Below, one piece after another: positions 26,053 to 35,062 of a stretch of 53,160 nt of DNA. The translations under genes and the position numbers were made by a program. The stretch's first letter is position 1. Every line of letters begins with the position of its first letter. The stretch is from NCBI GenBank assembly GCA_017456005.1, contig JAFTLJ010000002.1:1-53160 (forward strand). The letters run 5' to 3'. The notes beneath the pieces are model-generated. The model saw only the letters and a list, made by a program, of their open reading frames with translations. It was not told where the DNA came from and made no database searches. The stretch comes from Clostridia bacterium. Its GTDB lineage: Bacteria; Bacillota; Clostridia; Oscillospirales; CAG-272.

Positions 26053-26754
26053 TTATTCAAAATCGGAAATGCCGATAACCGTTTCTATGGGCATGGAAAG
26101 CACAAAGCCCTTTGCCTCGCTGTTTACACCGCAATTTTTGCTTATCGCCTGCATAATGGGAAGCTTGTGCTCATTATCCGTAATTATCATAACGATCTCT
26201 TTTTCGTCTGTAAGGCTTATGCCCCAGAAGTTCACGGCTGTTTCGTCGCCTACCTGGCGCCCGTGAATTACCGTGCCGCCGCGCGCGCCCGCACTTCTCG
26301 CCGCTTCCATAACTTCATCGCCGTGGCCCTGGTCTACAACGGCTGCAACCATAGCATATTTCATCTCTGTCATAGTATTTTCCACCTTTCTTTCTTCGTG
26401 CGTTTTTTCGTATTCCTCGCCGATGCTGCAAAGCCTTTTCATAACGAATCCGTTTGCGCCCGTTAGAGGTACTGTAAACGCTATACCGCTGTTAACACTG
26501 CCTATACGCAAAGCCTTGCGAAGCTTTACGAGAATATCATCGCTGAAGCATTTCGGCAAAAAGGAGATAAGTATACCCTTTTCCAAGCTTTCGAGGCCGA
26601 GAATATCCATCATCTCGCTGGATGCGGTACCCTCCCCCGCCAAATGGTAATGAAGCGGAACGTCCTCGTCGTTATACAGATTCTCTGCGCGCTTTGCGAG
26701 CTTCGGCGTTGTTATAAGCATAAGCATTCTTATTTTTTTATCGCTTACGTTCAT
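26053..26754 (-). CDS. Double-domain PII-like regulator
   Basis: A 233-residue protein built from two ferredoxin-like PII-type halves. Half one (7-105) has MLMLITTPKLAKRAENLY and a degenerate loop. Half two (132-230) has the PII-like pattern AARSAGARGGTVIHGR (151-166), DEKEIVMIITDNE and a closing MPIETVIGI. Canonical PII proteins are single-domain trimers of about 112 residues. GAGGAG precedes the ATG, overlapping the end of the DUF1538 gene, so the pair is co-translated. It probably binds a nucleotide and regulates the neighbouring transporter-like protein, as PII does for AmtB; that role is inferred from context. Confidence 0.8.
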   Translation of the reverse strand: MNVSDKKIRMLMLITTPKLAKRAENLYNDEDVPLHYHLAGEGTASSEMMDILGLESLEKGILISFLPKCFSDDILVKLRKALRIGSVNSGIAFTVPLTGANGFVMKRLCSIGEEYEKTHEERKVENTMTEMKYAMVAAVVDQGHGDEVMEAARSAGARGGTVIHGRQVGDETAVNFWGISLTDEKEIVMIITDNEHKLPIMQAISKNCGVNSEAKGFVLSMPIETVIGISDFE

Positions 26755-26758
26755 ACTA

Positions 26759-28288
26759 TCACTCCTCTTCTATTTCTACGATATCGTCGTCGCCGACCTC
26801 CGTAACAAGTGTTTCGGGTTCGACGCTGTTTCTGAGTTTCATAAGTTTTATGCGGTAAGTTACGCCCATTATCTGGATAGCGATAAGCGGAGTAAGCGCA
26901 ACGAGCGCCACCACGCCGAAAGCGTCTGTCATAACGTTGCCCGAGGCAAGCCCCTCGCACGCGCCTATGCAAAGCGGCAAAAGGAACGTGGACGTCATAG
27001 GTCCGCTGGCCACGCCGCCAGAGTCAAACGCAATACCCACGAATATTTTCGGCACGAATTTGGAAAGTATCAGCGCTATAAGATAGCCGGGAATAATTAT
27101 GTACTGTATGCCGAGCCCCGTGAGCACCCTTACCATAGCAAGCCCTACGCTGACGGCAACGCCTATGGAAAGGCAACGGTTCATAGCGTTTGCGGAAACT
27201 GCGCCGTTCGTAACAGTCTGCACTTGGCTGTTAAGTATCTGTATCGCGGGCTCTGCCTTAACTATAAAGTAACCGATAAGCATACCTATGGGAATAAGCA
27301 GCCATTTATAAGCCGTAGCGGCCATACCCCTGCCCAGAAGCGTACCTACGGGGGCAAAGCCCACGTTTACGCCGCAAAGGAAAAGCACTAGGCCAAAATA
27401 AGTATAAGCTATACCTACGCCTATTTTAAGCAAAAGCTTTTTAGTATATCTGCGCGTAATAGCCTGGAATATAACGAACACACCAATTATGGGAAGCATG
27501 GAAAGCAAAACCTCCTTCGCATAGTGTGGCAGCTCGTGCGCAAAGGAAAGCACTACATCCTGCATGGTTTCCACGGCAAGAATATCGGAGGGGGTATATG
27601 CGCCATCTGTTTTATAGAAGAAGCCGAGCACCACAACCGCAAGTATCGGGCCCACGCTGGAAAGAGCGACAAGACCAAAGCTGTCGCTGGAAGCGTTCTT
27701 ATCTGAACGAATGGAGGAAAGGCCGACACCCACCGCCATAATAAAAGGAACTGTTATCGGGCCTGTGGTAACACCGCCCGAGTCAAAGGCGACAGCGAGA
27801 AAATCGTCCGGCACAAAGAAAGAGAGCACGAGAAGCACAGCATACAGCACCATAAGCAGCATGGCAAGATCTATTCTCTTAATAATTCTAAGCACCGCTA
27901 TTGCAAGGAAAATGCCCACACCAAGCGCTACCGTCCACACAATAACGTTGTTGGGTATAGAGGGGATCTGCTCCGCAAGCACCTGCAGATCGGGCTCTGC
28001 GATAGTAATTATCGTGCCCAATGCAAACGCGATAGCCGCCGCTATAATAAGTTTTTTCGATTTTGATATCTGCACGCCTATGCCCTCTCCAAGCGGCGTC
28101 ATAGCTATTCCCGCGCCGAGCTGGAACATACCCATACCCACAATAAGCATTACCGCGCCCACGAAGAACATCATTACAGCGCCTGTATTAAGCGGCACGA
28201 GCAAGATGCTGAGCGCAAGCACTATACCCGTTATGGGAAGCACAGCGGCAAGCGATTCCATTATCTTTTCTTTGAGTTTTGGAGCCAT
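26759..28288 (-). CDS. Tandem DUF1538 membrane protein
   Basis: A 509-residue integral membrane protein with about twelve membrane segments in two homologous halves. Each half carries the signature FDSGGV followed by TGP/SGP and a Thr (near residues 167 and 422), which looks like a re-entrant transport motif. DUF1538 proteins are uncharacterised and are often paired with a PII-like gene, as here, with four bases between. The frame opens at a TTG 14 codons earlier, but AAGGAGG lies 12-13 bases before the ATG at 28288. A transporter regulated by its PII-like partner is the likely arrangement; the substrate is unknown. Confidence 0.82.
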   Translation of the reverse strand: MAPKLKEKIMESLAAVLPITGIVLALSILLVPLNTGAVMMFFVGAVMLIVGMGMFQLGAGIAMTPLGEGIGVQISKSKKLIIAAAIAFALGTIITIAEPDLQVLAEQIPSIPNNVIVWTVALGVGIFLAIAVLRIIKRIDLAMLLMVLYAVLLVLSFFVPDDFLAVAFDSGGVTTGPITVPFIMAVGVGLSSIRSDKNASSDSFGLVALSSVGPILAVVVLGFFYKTDGAYTPSDILAVETMQDVVLSFAHELPHYAKEVLLSMLPIIGVFVIFQAITRRYTKKLLLKIGVGIAYTYFGLVLFLCGVNVGFAPVGTLLGRGMAATAYKWLLIPIGMLIGYFIVKAEPAIQILNSQVQTVTNGAVSANAMNRCLSIGVAVSVGLAMVRVLTGLGIQYIIIPGYLIALILSKFVPKIFVGIAFDSGGVASGPMTSTFLLPLCIGACEGLASGNVMTDAFGVVALVALTPLIAIQIMGVTYRIKLMKLRNSVEPETLVTEVGDDDIVEIEEE

Positions 28289-28349
28289 ATGTTTTGCCAA
28301 ACCTCCTTCTTTATCATTTTTAGATGCCAAAACAAATGTTATTTATAAC

Positions 28350-28378
28350 ATAATATCAAAATAAAACATCAAATGCAA
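28350..28378 (-). promoter_or_regulatory. Promoter for the DUF1538/PII-like operon
   Basis: On the minus strand, TTGCAT, a 17-base spacer and TATTAT, about 60 bases before the start codon. Confidence 0.55.
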
Positions 28379-28403
28379 TAGAAAAAATAGTATTTATGCA
28401 AAT

Positions 28404-28886
28404 TTATTCAATATTTTTTATAATCATCCAAGCCTGCGCCAGCCGTTCGGGCGACCACGCCGCATTTGCAGGCGAAGTGGAGGGCAAGCACACCGCTTCC
28501 ATGCCAAGTGTTTTTTTCAAATATTTATTGTAATATTTTTCCGCCGTTTTGCCGTTTACGAAAACCTTTTCTATTTTTGCCGCGGCGAATATCGGCGAAA
28601 GGTCGTTTGGTACGGCGTTTTTTATGGTGCTGTCTGCGCTCCCCTCTATTTCACATGAGGCGAGCACGTCCCAAAGCGCTACCCCGTGCGAAAGCAACAT
28701 TTCGCGCTTTTCCTTCACAGTCTTCGGCACGTCACATTCAAAAACGGCGGCAATCACACGCCAAAAGCGGTTCTGCGGATGCCCGTAGAAAAACATTTCC
28801 TCCCGCGATTTAACAGAAGGAAAACTCCCCAGAACGAGAACGCGCGATTTTTCGTCATATAAAGGTGGGAAAGGGTGTTTTATCAT
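28404..28886 (-). CDS. DNA-deoxyinosine glycosylase (UDG superfamily)
   Basis: A 160-residue base-excision repair enzyme of the family removing hypoxanthine, a product of adenine deamination, from DNA. Motif 1 is VLGSFPSVKSREEMFFYGHPQNRFW near 17-41, and the closing motif LPSTSPANA lies near 135, as in HDG-type glycosylases. GGAG lies 8 bases before the ATG at 28886; an ATG five codons earlier overlaps it. Single gene with no clear terminator, ending 26 bases before the DUF1538 promoter region. Confidence 0.85.
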   Translation of the reverse strand: MIKHPFPPLYDEKSRVLVLGSFPSVKSREEMFFYGHPQNRFWRVIAAVFECDVPKTVKEKREMLLSHGVALWDVLASCEIEGSADSTIKNAVPNDLSPIFAAAKIEKVFVNGKTAEKYYNKYLKKTLGMEAVCLPSTSPANAAWSPERLAQAWMIIKNIE

Positions 28887-28933
28887 AAAATATCGCTCCA
28901 TTGTAAATTATACCATTTATTATACCAAAAAAC

Positions 28934-28985
28934 GCGCAAAAAAGAAAGAATCAAAGCAATATTTCGCTCGATTCCTTCTTCTTTT
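28934..28985 (-). terminator. Imperfect terminator after the PanE-like gene
   Basis: On the minus strand GAAGGAATC pairs with GATTCTTTC (one G-T and one mismatch) around a long loop, followed by a T run. Moderate quality. Confidence 0.45.
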
Positions 28986-29056
28986 TTATCGTTTTTTCGC
29001 AAGTTCAGCTTATATTTCGCACAAATAACGTGCAGTTTTAAAAAGTATTCTTTTCC

Positions 29057-30073
29057 TCAAATAACGTCGTCGAAAAGCTTTATGTTCGCCTGCTCGGCTT
29101 TAAGTTCTCCTGCTTCGATCTTCTTGATAACCTCTACTATACGGTCGTTTATAGGGGTGGCAACACCGTATTTTCTGCCAAATTCGCAAACTATGCCGTT
29201 TATCGCGTCCACCTCGCACGCCTTGCCCTTTTTGAGGTCCTGGAGCATAGAAGGCTCTATATCCCTGTGCTTTTTCATAGCTATCGGTATAAGGAACGTA
29301 GCAAAAGCGCGTTTTATTGCACTCTTATAGTAGAAGAGCTTCACAATGTTCTTTCCCTGCACGGGCGCAAATTCCACACCCGTTGCGTGGCCAACGTCTA
29401 TGCACTCCTTCATGCAGCGCACAGCCACTCTGCGTGCGTGCTTTTCTTCGGAAACAGAGCCGAACGTGCCGCCCACAACTGTGCCCAGACCGGAATACGT
29501 TGCGTTTATAAGCAGCTTGGACCAGCGCGCACCCAGCAGATTTTTTTCCTCGTGCACGGGGCACATAAGCTCCAAAAGTGCTTTGACCTCTGCAAACTGC
29601 GCATCGCTTATACCGTTCATCTTGCCCATATGGAAGGAAAGGCTGTCCGGCGCGCTTGTAAGCGTGCAAACACCGGGGGCAGAAAGCGTGGCACCCCATT
29701 CCACAACACAGCCCATAGTGTGTGCCTCGCCCACTATTTCGGCAATGCCGGGCTCGGGAAGTCCGTTTTGAAGCGTAACGATAACACCGTTTTCGGAAAG
29801 GTAACCTTTAAGCATTGTTACAACTTCTTTGTTGAAAAGTTGCTTTGTCATAAGCAAAATAACGTCGTATTTCCCGCTCATCTCTTCGGGGGTATACGCC
29901 GTAACGGGCACGCACATTTCCACAGTGCCCGTAATTTTCGCTCCGTTTTGGCGCAGAGCCTCCACATGGGCGCGGTTGCGGTTTATAAGCTCTATTTTGC
30001 CGCCGTTTTTCGTTATGTAAGCGCCGAGCACCGTACCGAGCGAGCCCGCGCCGTAAATTGCATATCTTGCCAT
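29057..30073 (-). CDS. Ketopantoate reductase family protein (PanE/ApbA)
   Basis: A 338-residue NADPH-dependent reductase. The Rossmann loop GAGSLGTVLGAYI is at residues 8-20; VILLMTKQ with the family Lys is near 70-77, LQNGLPEP near 100 and the catalytic-type KLLINATYSGLG near 186. PanE makes pantoate for coenzyme A, but many paralogues act on other 2-oxo acids, so the substrate is uncertain. AAGGAGA precedes the ATG. It starts 15 bases after the GH3 gene on the same strand and is probably in its operon, although the functions are not obviously related. Confidence 0.82.
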   Translation of the reverse strand: MARYAIYGAGSLGTVLGAYITKNGGKIELINRNRAHVEALRQNGAKITGTVEMCVPVTAYTPEEMSGKYDVILLMTKQLFNKEVVTMLKGYLSENGVIVTLQNGLPEPGIAEIVGEAHTMGCVVEWGATLSAPGVCTLTSAPDSLSFHMGKMNGISDAQFAEVKALLELMCPVHEEKNLLGARWSKLLINATYSGLGTVVGGTFGSVSEEKHARRVAVRCMKECIDVGHATGVEFAPVQGKNIVKLFYYKSAIKRAFATFLIPIAMKKHRDIEPSMLQDLKKGKACEVDAINGIVCEFGRKYGVATPINDRIVEVIKKIEAGELKAEQANIKLFDDVI

Positions 30074-30088
30074 AAAAATTCTCCTTTC

Positions 30089-32392
30089 TTATTCTACCCA
30101 AAGTATCATTTCAAGCAGGCGTTTGGCGCAAGCCGCCATTTCGTCTCTTGTGAGCAGACCTGCTTCATAAGGCTCCTTCAGCAAGCCTTCCCGGCACGGC
30201 ATACGAACGTCGTTTCCTGCTTTAACCTCTTTATAATGCTCCGCGTGGTTGCTCCAGTCGGTAGTAACCGCGCCCTCATAGCCCCATTCGCCGCGCAAAA
30301 TACCCATTATCAGCTCGCCGCACTCAGAGGCACGCACGCCGTTTATAAGGTTGTAGGAAGTCATCACAAGCTTCGGCGCGCTTTCTTTTACGCAAATTTC
30401 GAAGCCCTTGAGGTAAATTTCGCGCAAGGCACGCTCGGAAACCACAGAATCGCTGTCGAGACGGTTGGTTTCCTTGTTATTGGCGGCGAGGTGCTTGGCA
30501 GTTGCAACAACTCGCTGTGCCTGTATGCCGCGTACCATTGCCGCCGCCATTTTGCCCGAAACCACAGGGTCCTCGGAATAATATTCAAAGTTTCTGCCGC
30601 ATAGCGGATTTCTGTGAATATTAAGGGCGGGCGCAAGCCATATCTGCAGGTTGTTTTCTTTGCATTCCATCGCTGCCGCCGCACCTATTTCCTCGGCAAG
30701 TGCCGTATTCCAAGAGCATGCTATAGCCGTTGCTACGGGAAACGCCGTAGTGCGCACGCCGCGATTCCGGTGCAGGCGCAAGCCTGCAGGGCCGTCTGCC
30801 GTGGCTATGGGCTGTATACGGTATTTATCGTTAAAGCCGCCTATCGTGCCGCAGTTGCACACACCCGTGCTTTTCTTACCCGTCAGAAGCACCATAAGCT
30901 CCTCGTCGCTCATCTGCGAAATAAAATCATCGAGCGTTGCACTACCCTCTGCCACGTCGTAGAGCTCTATTATCTCCTCGCGCGGCTTATATTCGCTGTG
31001 GTATGTGGGCGCGAAGCTTTTTTGTGCCGTTTTGCGTGCGGGTGCATCGCGCAAGGAACCGTCTGCCATAAGACGCTTTTCAAGATTTTTTGGTGCACAA
31101 TAGGATCTGCATTTTTTTGCTATAACGGTGTTTCCCACCTTATATTTATATGCGCAAACGTTATCGCGCACGGAATTTCCCACGAATATCTTGTATTCGC
31201 CCGATTCCAGCACGTAGGCGCTCTTTTTAACATCGCCTACATCGTCGTAGCTTGCCATATCGTTTATATCGAAATACATCGTAACGGTTGCTTTTTTACC
31301 GGGTTCTATAAGCGGTGTTTTGGCAAAAGCGGCAAGCGCTATTTTCTCTTTGGAAATTTTGCCCTTCGGCGCGCTGTAGTAGACCTGCACTACCTCTTTT
31401 CCGGCGCGTTTTCCCGTATTCGTAACATCTGCACCTACAAAAATGCGCTTATCGCTCGCGCTTACAAAAATATCGGAAATTTTAAACGTGGTATAAGTAA
31501 GACCATATCCAAATGGATACACAACGGAAGCTTTTTTGCCCGGCAATGTTTCAAAATAGCGGTAACCGACGAAAATATCCTCTGTATATTTAACATAATC
31601 TTCGCTTTCGTGGAAACCGGCGGTAGATGGATAGTCGCAAAGGCTTGCGGCAAAGGTATCTGCCAGCTTGCCGCAGGGAGCATCATCGCCAACAAGCATA
31701 TCCGCCGCGGCGAGTCCGCCCTCCATACCGCCCTGCCAAAGCATAAGCGCCGCTTCTATTTTTTCTTCGTTTGCAATCCAAGACGTATCTATAACAGCGC
31801 CCGTGTTCAGAAGCACTATAACGTGCGCAAAATTTGCAAGCACGTCTGCCGCAAGCTCTTTTTCGCCCGCTTCAAGCTCGAAGTAGCAGCTGTCTGCACT
31901 TTTGTCGTACCCCTCGCCAGAATGCCTGCAAATCGTGATAACGGCAGTATCCGTAAATTCTGCCGCCGCGCGCATAAGCTCTGCGGGCACTTTCGGTTCT
32001 GCAAGTCTGCCGTTCTTTTCGCCGTTTTTGTAAGCTTGCGCAACATTATTCATATAGAAAAACGAAAGCGTATCGAAAACGTCTACCTTATCTTCCTTAA
32101 GCTTGAGTCCTTCGTAAATATTGCGCACATAGGGGGAGAAAACGTCGCCCGAACCGCCGCCGCCTTTAACGTAATCTATCTGTGCATTGCCGAAAACGGC
32201 TATTTTCGCACCTTTTTTCAGCGGCAAAATGCCGTTGTTTTTGAGCAGCACCGCGCCCTCGCACGCCGCCTTGCGGGAAAGAGTAATATGTCTTTCGCAC
32301 GCAGTCACCGCAGAACGGTTGTCGCCGAGCATAATCGCAGGCGTAAAACGCGCACGAAACCATTTTTCAGTGGGATTATACATATATTGCAT
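30089..32392 (-). CDS. Glycoside hydrolase family 3 with reversed domain order
   Basis: A 767-residue enzyme without a signal peptide, probably a cytoplasmic beta-glycosidase. The usual C-terminal alpha/beta domain comes first (about 30-300, with SRKAACEGAVLLKNNGILPL), then a fibronectin III-like domain (about 320-410), then the TIM-barrel catalytic domain (about 490-767). The barrel shows DGPAGLR, LAPALNIHRNPLCGRNFEYY, KHLAANNKE and the nucleophile Asp712 in AVTTDW. This circularly permuted order is known from a group of ruminococcal and Butyrivibrio beta-glucosidases. The PanE-like gene follows after 15 bases. Confidence 0.88.
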   Translation of the reverse strand: MQYMYNPTEKWFRARFTPAIMLGDNRSAVTACERHITLSRKAACEGAVLLKNNGILPLKKGAKIAVFGNAQIDYVKGGGGSGDVFSPYVRNIYEGLKLKEDKVDVFDTLSFFYMNNVAQAYKNGEKNGRLAEPKVPAELMRAAAEFTDTAVITICRHSGEGYDKSADSCYFELEAGEKELAADVLANFAHVIVLLNTGAVIDTSWIANEEKIEAALMLWQGGMEGGLAAADMLVGDDAPCGKLADTFAASLCDYPSTAGFHESEDYVKYTEDIFVGYRYFETLPGKKASVVYPFGYGLTYTTFKISDIFVSASDKRIFVGADVTNTGKRAGKEVVQVYYSAPKGKISKEKIALAAFAKTPLIEPGKKATVTMYFDINDMASYDDVGDVKKSAYVLESGEYKIFVGNSVRDNVCAYKYKVGNTVIAKKCRSYCAPKNLEKRLMADGSLRDAPARKTAQKSFAPTYHSEYKPREEIIELYDVAEGSATLDDFISQMSDEELMVLLTGKKSTGVCNCGTIGGFNDKYRIQPIATADGPAGLRLHRNRGVRTTAFPVATAIACSWNTALAEEIGAAAAMECKENNLQIWLAPALNIHRNPLCGRNFEYYSEDPVVSGKMAAAMVRGIQAQRVVATAKHLAANNKETNRLDSDSVVSERALREIYLKGFEICVKESAPKLVMTSYNLINGVRASECGELIMGILRGEWGYEGAVTTDWSNHAEHYKEVKAGNDVRMPCREGLLKEPYEAGLLTRDEMAACAKRLLEMILWVE

Positions 32393-32427
32393 AGAAAAAA
32401 CCTTTCCTTAGAGTTATTTATACTTTG

Positions 32428-32456
32428 ATTTTATCAAAGAGGTTTTGTTTTGTCAA
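32428..32456 (-). promoter_or_regulatory. Promoter for the GH3 gene
   Basis: On the minus strand, TTGACA, a 17-base spacer and TAAAAT, 36 bases before the start codon. Confidence 0.7.
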
Positions 32457-32475
32457 CATCAAATTGGCGTGTTTC

Positions 32476-32510
32476 AACAAAAAAAGGAACGCAAAAAGCG
32501 TTCCTTTTGT
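32476..32510 (-). terminator. Terminator of the small membrane protein gene
   Basis: Stem AAAAGGAACGC / GCGTTCCTTTT with an A/T run, eight bases after the stop at 32518. Confidence 0.75.
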
Positions 32511-32517
32511 AATAAGT

Positions 32518-32904
32518 TCACACAATCAAAAAATCTCTTACCGCCGCCACTATTTCTCTGCGCTTCGATATAACAAGCGACACCGCAAGCTGCAAAACCG
32601 CCGCCGCCAAGATAACAGCGCCGTATGTACCGCCGAGGCTACCTGCCGCAACAAGCGAGAACAGAAGCAAAAGCCAAAACTGAAATTTGCAAAACCCCAG
32701 CGACATATTAACAAGCGTTCTGTTGAAAAACGCCACCCTCACACCGTGAATTATCTGAAGCACCATCGCGGCAACGCCGAAAACGGCTATTTTCACATCT
32801 CCGCTTTCAGAAAACGAAAAGAGGCAAAAAAGGAGCGCATCCACCGCGCAGGAAACCCATAGCCAGAATTTCAGCGCTTTTTTAGTTTTAAATTTATATA
32901 TCAT
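32518..32904 (-). CDS. Four-helix membrane protein, unknown function
   Basis: A 128-residue, almost wholly hydrophobic protein with four predicted membrane segments, at about 11-30, 38-57, 73-92 and 93-113, and short basic ends. No family is recognised. GGAGGG lies 4-5 bases before the ATG at 32904; an in-frame TTG five codons earlier overlaps that site. It stands alone with its own terminator. Confidence 0.6.
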   Translation of the reverse strand: MIYKFKTKKALKFWLWVSCAVDALLFCLFSFSESGDVKIAVFGVAAMVLQIIHGVRVAFFNRTLVNMSLGFCKFQFWLLLLFSLVAAGSLGGTYGAVILAAAVLQLAVSLVISKRREIVAAVRDFLIV

Positions 32905-32991
32905 TTCGCCCTCCGACAAAAACTTTTCTTGCTTTTAATTCATTGTACCATATTCAAGCAAAAAATGCAACCACAAACTCGGCTTTGTGCT

Positions 32992-33840
32992 TTATTCCCA
33001 CCAACCGAGGTTGGGCTTGGGGCTCGAAAAGACCGTCGGTTTTTCGCCTGCAAAAAGCTCTTTGGCATTTTTGCTGAAATCTTCATACACAAAAGCTCTG
33101 TCGCGCAAAATCGTTTTGGGGCAACGAAGCTCTATTTCATACATCCAGACACCGCTGTAGTTTATCTCGCACAGGGCGGCGAGAATTGCTTGCCAATCTA
33201 TCTTTCCCTCGCCGGGCAGCCAATGGCGCTCGTTTACGAAATCATAGTCGGAAACGTGTATGGTTGCTATTTTATCACCGATTTTGCGGACGAATTCAGC
33301 GGGATCCTCGCTAAGCAAATGGTTTGTGTCGAAGCAAACACGCAAAGCGGGGTGCGCCGAAACAAGCTCTGCAATTTCCTCGGAATTTTTGCCGAGGCAC
33401 GTGCGCGGCAGATTTTCCACGCAGATAACAGCGCCGTGCTTCGCCGCGATTTTCGCGAGAGCGCCAAGGCTTGCCTTCGCAGTTTCCATTCGCAGCCTGC
33501 GCTCTTCATCCTTTATCGGCTCGCCGCTGGGGTGGAGCACAAATTTATCCACGCCTATTTCCGCGCCTTTTTTTATAAGCTCAGCATAATATTCCACAGT
33601 ATGCTCTGCAAGCGCAGGGTTAGAAAGGTCCAAAACGGTAAACGAACCGAACGGCAGGTGCATAGACCAAATTTTCACACCGTATTTTTCGGAAAGCGCG
33701 GAAAGCTCGCTATAATTAAGGCGCGCATAGCCCTCTATATTATCGGAAATTTCCATAAACTCAAGCCCTGCGCTGCTGTAGCCAGAAAAAGTTTCTTCCG
33801 TTATGCGCGATGAGCAGGTTGAAAGCCCTATTTTATACAT
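32992..33840 (-). CDS. Sugar phosphate isomerase/epimerase-like TIM barrel
   Basis: A 282-residue protein of the AP endonuclease 2/xylose isomerase-like fold. Metal-binding positions typical of the family are visible: Glu in CVENLPR near 151, FDTNHLL near 178, and HVSDYDFVNERHWLPGEG near 204-221 with the His and Glu. It probably isomerises or epimerises a sugar or sugar acid. AAGGAG precedes the ATG, and the gene follows the DUF4838 gene by only three bases, so both serve one pathway. Confidence 0.82.
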   Translation of the reverse strand: MYKIGLSTCSSRITEETFSGYSSAGLEFMEISDNIEGYARLNYSELSALSEKYGVKIWSMHLPFGSFTVLDLSNPALAEHTVEYYAELIKKGAEIGVDKFVLHPSGEPIKDEERRLRMETAKASLGALAKIAAKHGAVICVENLPRTCLGKNSEEIAELVSAHPALRVCFDTNHLLSEDPAEFVRKIGDKIATIHVSDYDFVNERHWLPGEGKIDWQAILAALCEINYSGVWMYEIELRCPKTILRDRAFVYEDFSKNAKELFAGEKPTVFSSPKPNLGWWE

Positions 33841-33843
33841 AAT

Positions 33844-34779
33844 TTACTCCTTTACACATTCGGCAAAAGGCGAAATATCCGCCTCGCCATACAGTTTTTC
33901 GTAATCTTCGCCCAAAAAGCAGGCAAAACTCGAAATATATTCAAAGCCCTTTTCGCGGTAAAAATGCACGTCGCGTGCCATCTGTGCCACATTCGGCTCA
34001 AATCGCTTCGGCGGCTTTTCCCAACCGGAAAACATAGAGTTATCATACCAATATTCTAGCACTTTGGCATCTCTCTTGCAAAAAAAAGCAAGCAACGGCA
34101 AAAGCATGGCTTCTTCCTTTTCGGCAAGCGCTTCTGCCCCCTCCTTATACTTCTCCATAGGGGCGTATTCGAGGAAAACGCCCTCCTCAGCCTTTACTTT
34201 TTCGGGCGGCGCCATGCTGTCTGCATACGCAAGGTATGCCATGCGAGCACCCGGCACGCGCTTTTTTATTTCGCGCAATATTGCGTTTACAGCCAGAAGC
34301 TGTTGGTCGGAGGGTGAAAGCTCGCGGCACTTTTCACAGCAACACGCGCTGTCTTTCACGTCATCAAGCCAAAAATAGAAGTTCTTGGAGCTTCCGTAAA
34401 GCTCGCCGGCAAGTTTTACGGCGTTTTCCGCGAAAACGCGCATAGCCTTTTCATCGGAAACGCAAAAGTTTAGGTCCGGCGTGCGTTCGCCCTGCTCGTT
34501 CATGCGGAAGAAATCGCGTTCTTCCGTGAAAAGCTCTCTCGGCAAAAGGTAGCTTGCAGCGTGAAGCTCGTATTCCACCGCAAGCCCACGCGCATGGGCA
34601 TAGTCTATAAGCTCGCGAAATTCGCGCGTTTTCATCATTTCCATCATCTCGCGCACGTATACGGGCGCGCGTCTGCCGCCCTTGGGATGTATGCCCAAAA
34701 CCGAAATACCTGCGTTTGCCGCGCGGTCTATCCAAGCGCGAGAAAGCTCCTCCGGGTGAATTATTAGCGATGTTTTCAT
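33844..34779 (-). CDS. DUF4838-type putative glycosidase
   Basis: A 311-residue protein with a TIM-barrel look. The segment FYFWLDDVKDSACCCEKCRELSPSDQ (about 133-158), followed by AVNAILREIKKRVPGARMAYLAY, matches the DUF4838 pattern; characterised relatives include the GH163 endo-N-acetylglucosaminidases. Asp137/Asp138 are candidate catalytic residues. No signal peptide is seen, so it would act in the cytoplasm. AAGGAG precedes the ATG. It lies between a 56-residue gene and the isomerase-like gene in a three-gene operon. The assignment to GH163 itself is not certain. Confidence 0.65.
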   Translation of the reverse strand: MKTSLIIHPEELSRAWIDRAANAGISVLGIHPKGGRRAPVYVREMMEMMKTREFRELIDYAHARGLAVEYELHAASYLLPRELFTEERDFFRMNEQGERTPDLNFCVSDEKAMRVFAENAVKLAGELYGSSKNFYFWLDDVKDSACCCEKCRELSPSDQQLLAVNAILREIKKRVPGARMAYLAYADSMAPPEKVKAEEGVFLEYAPMEKYKEGAEALAEKEEAMLLPLLAFFCKRDAKVLEYWYDNSMFSGWEKPPKRFEPNVAQMARDVHFYREKGFEYISSFACFLGEDYEKLYGEADISPFAECVKE

Positions 34780-34794
34780 AAGATGCTCCTTGTA

Positions 34795-34965
34795 TTACAG
34801 GTCCACTACTCTGCATTTCATTGTTTCCGCATTTTTTCTGTTCAGCCTGTCGAGCATTTCTTTTTCGAACTCGCCGCTGTCGAGCATCCTGCGCAATAAG
34901 TCTACCGATGCAAGATATACCATCTCGTTTTTTATTTCTTTTGGAATCGAATTATTGTCTGCCAA
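34795..34965 (-). CDS. 56-residue helical protein heading the DUF4838 operon
   Basis: The likely start is a TTG at 34965, six bases after AGGAGC, giving 56 residues with a helical core KNEMVYLASVDLLRRMLDSG and a basic C-terminal half. It resembles small helical proteins common beside clostridial mobile elements, in composition only. It is transcribed from the promoter at 35000-35028 and followed after 15 bases by the DUF4838 gene. Function unknown. Confidence 0.55.
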   Translation of the reverse strand: MADNNSIPKEIKNEMVYLASVDLLRRMLDSGEFEKEMLDRLNRKNAETMKCRVVDL

Positions 34966-34999
34966 ATTAAAGCTCCTATCGGTAATATTCTGTTTATTT

Positions 35000-35028
35000 A
35001 TTTTACCACAAGTACGCCGAGGTGTCAA
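35000..35028 (-). promoter_or_regulatory. Promoter of the DUF4838 operon
   Basis: On the minus strand, TTGACA, a 17-base spacer and TAAAAT, about 35 bases before the TTG start at 34965. Confidence 0.7.
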
Positions 35029-35062
35029 TGGTCTGCCAAACAGCAACCTACCCCCATAAAAC

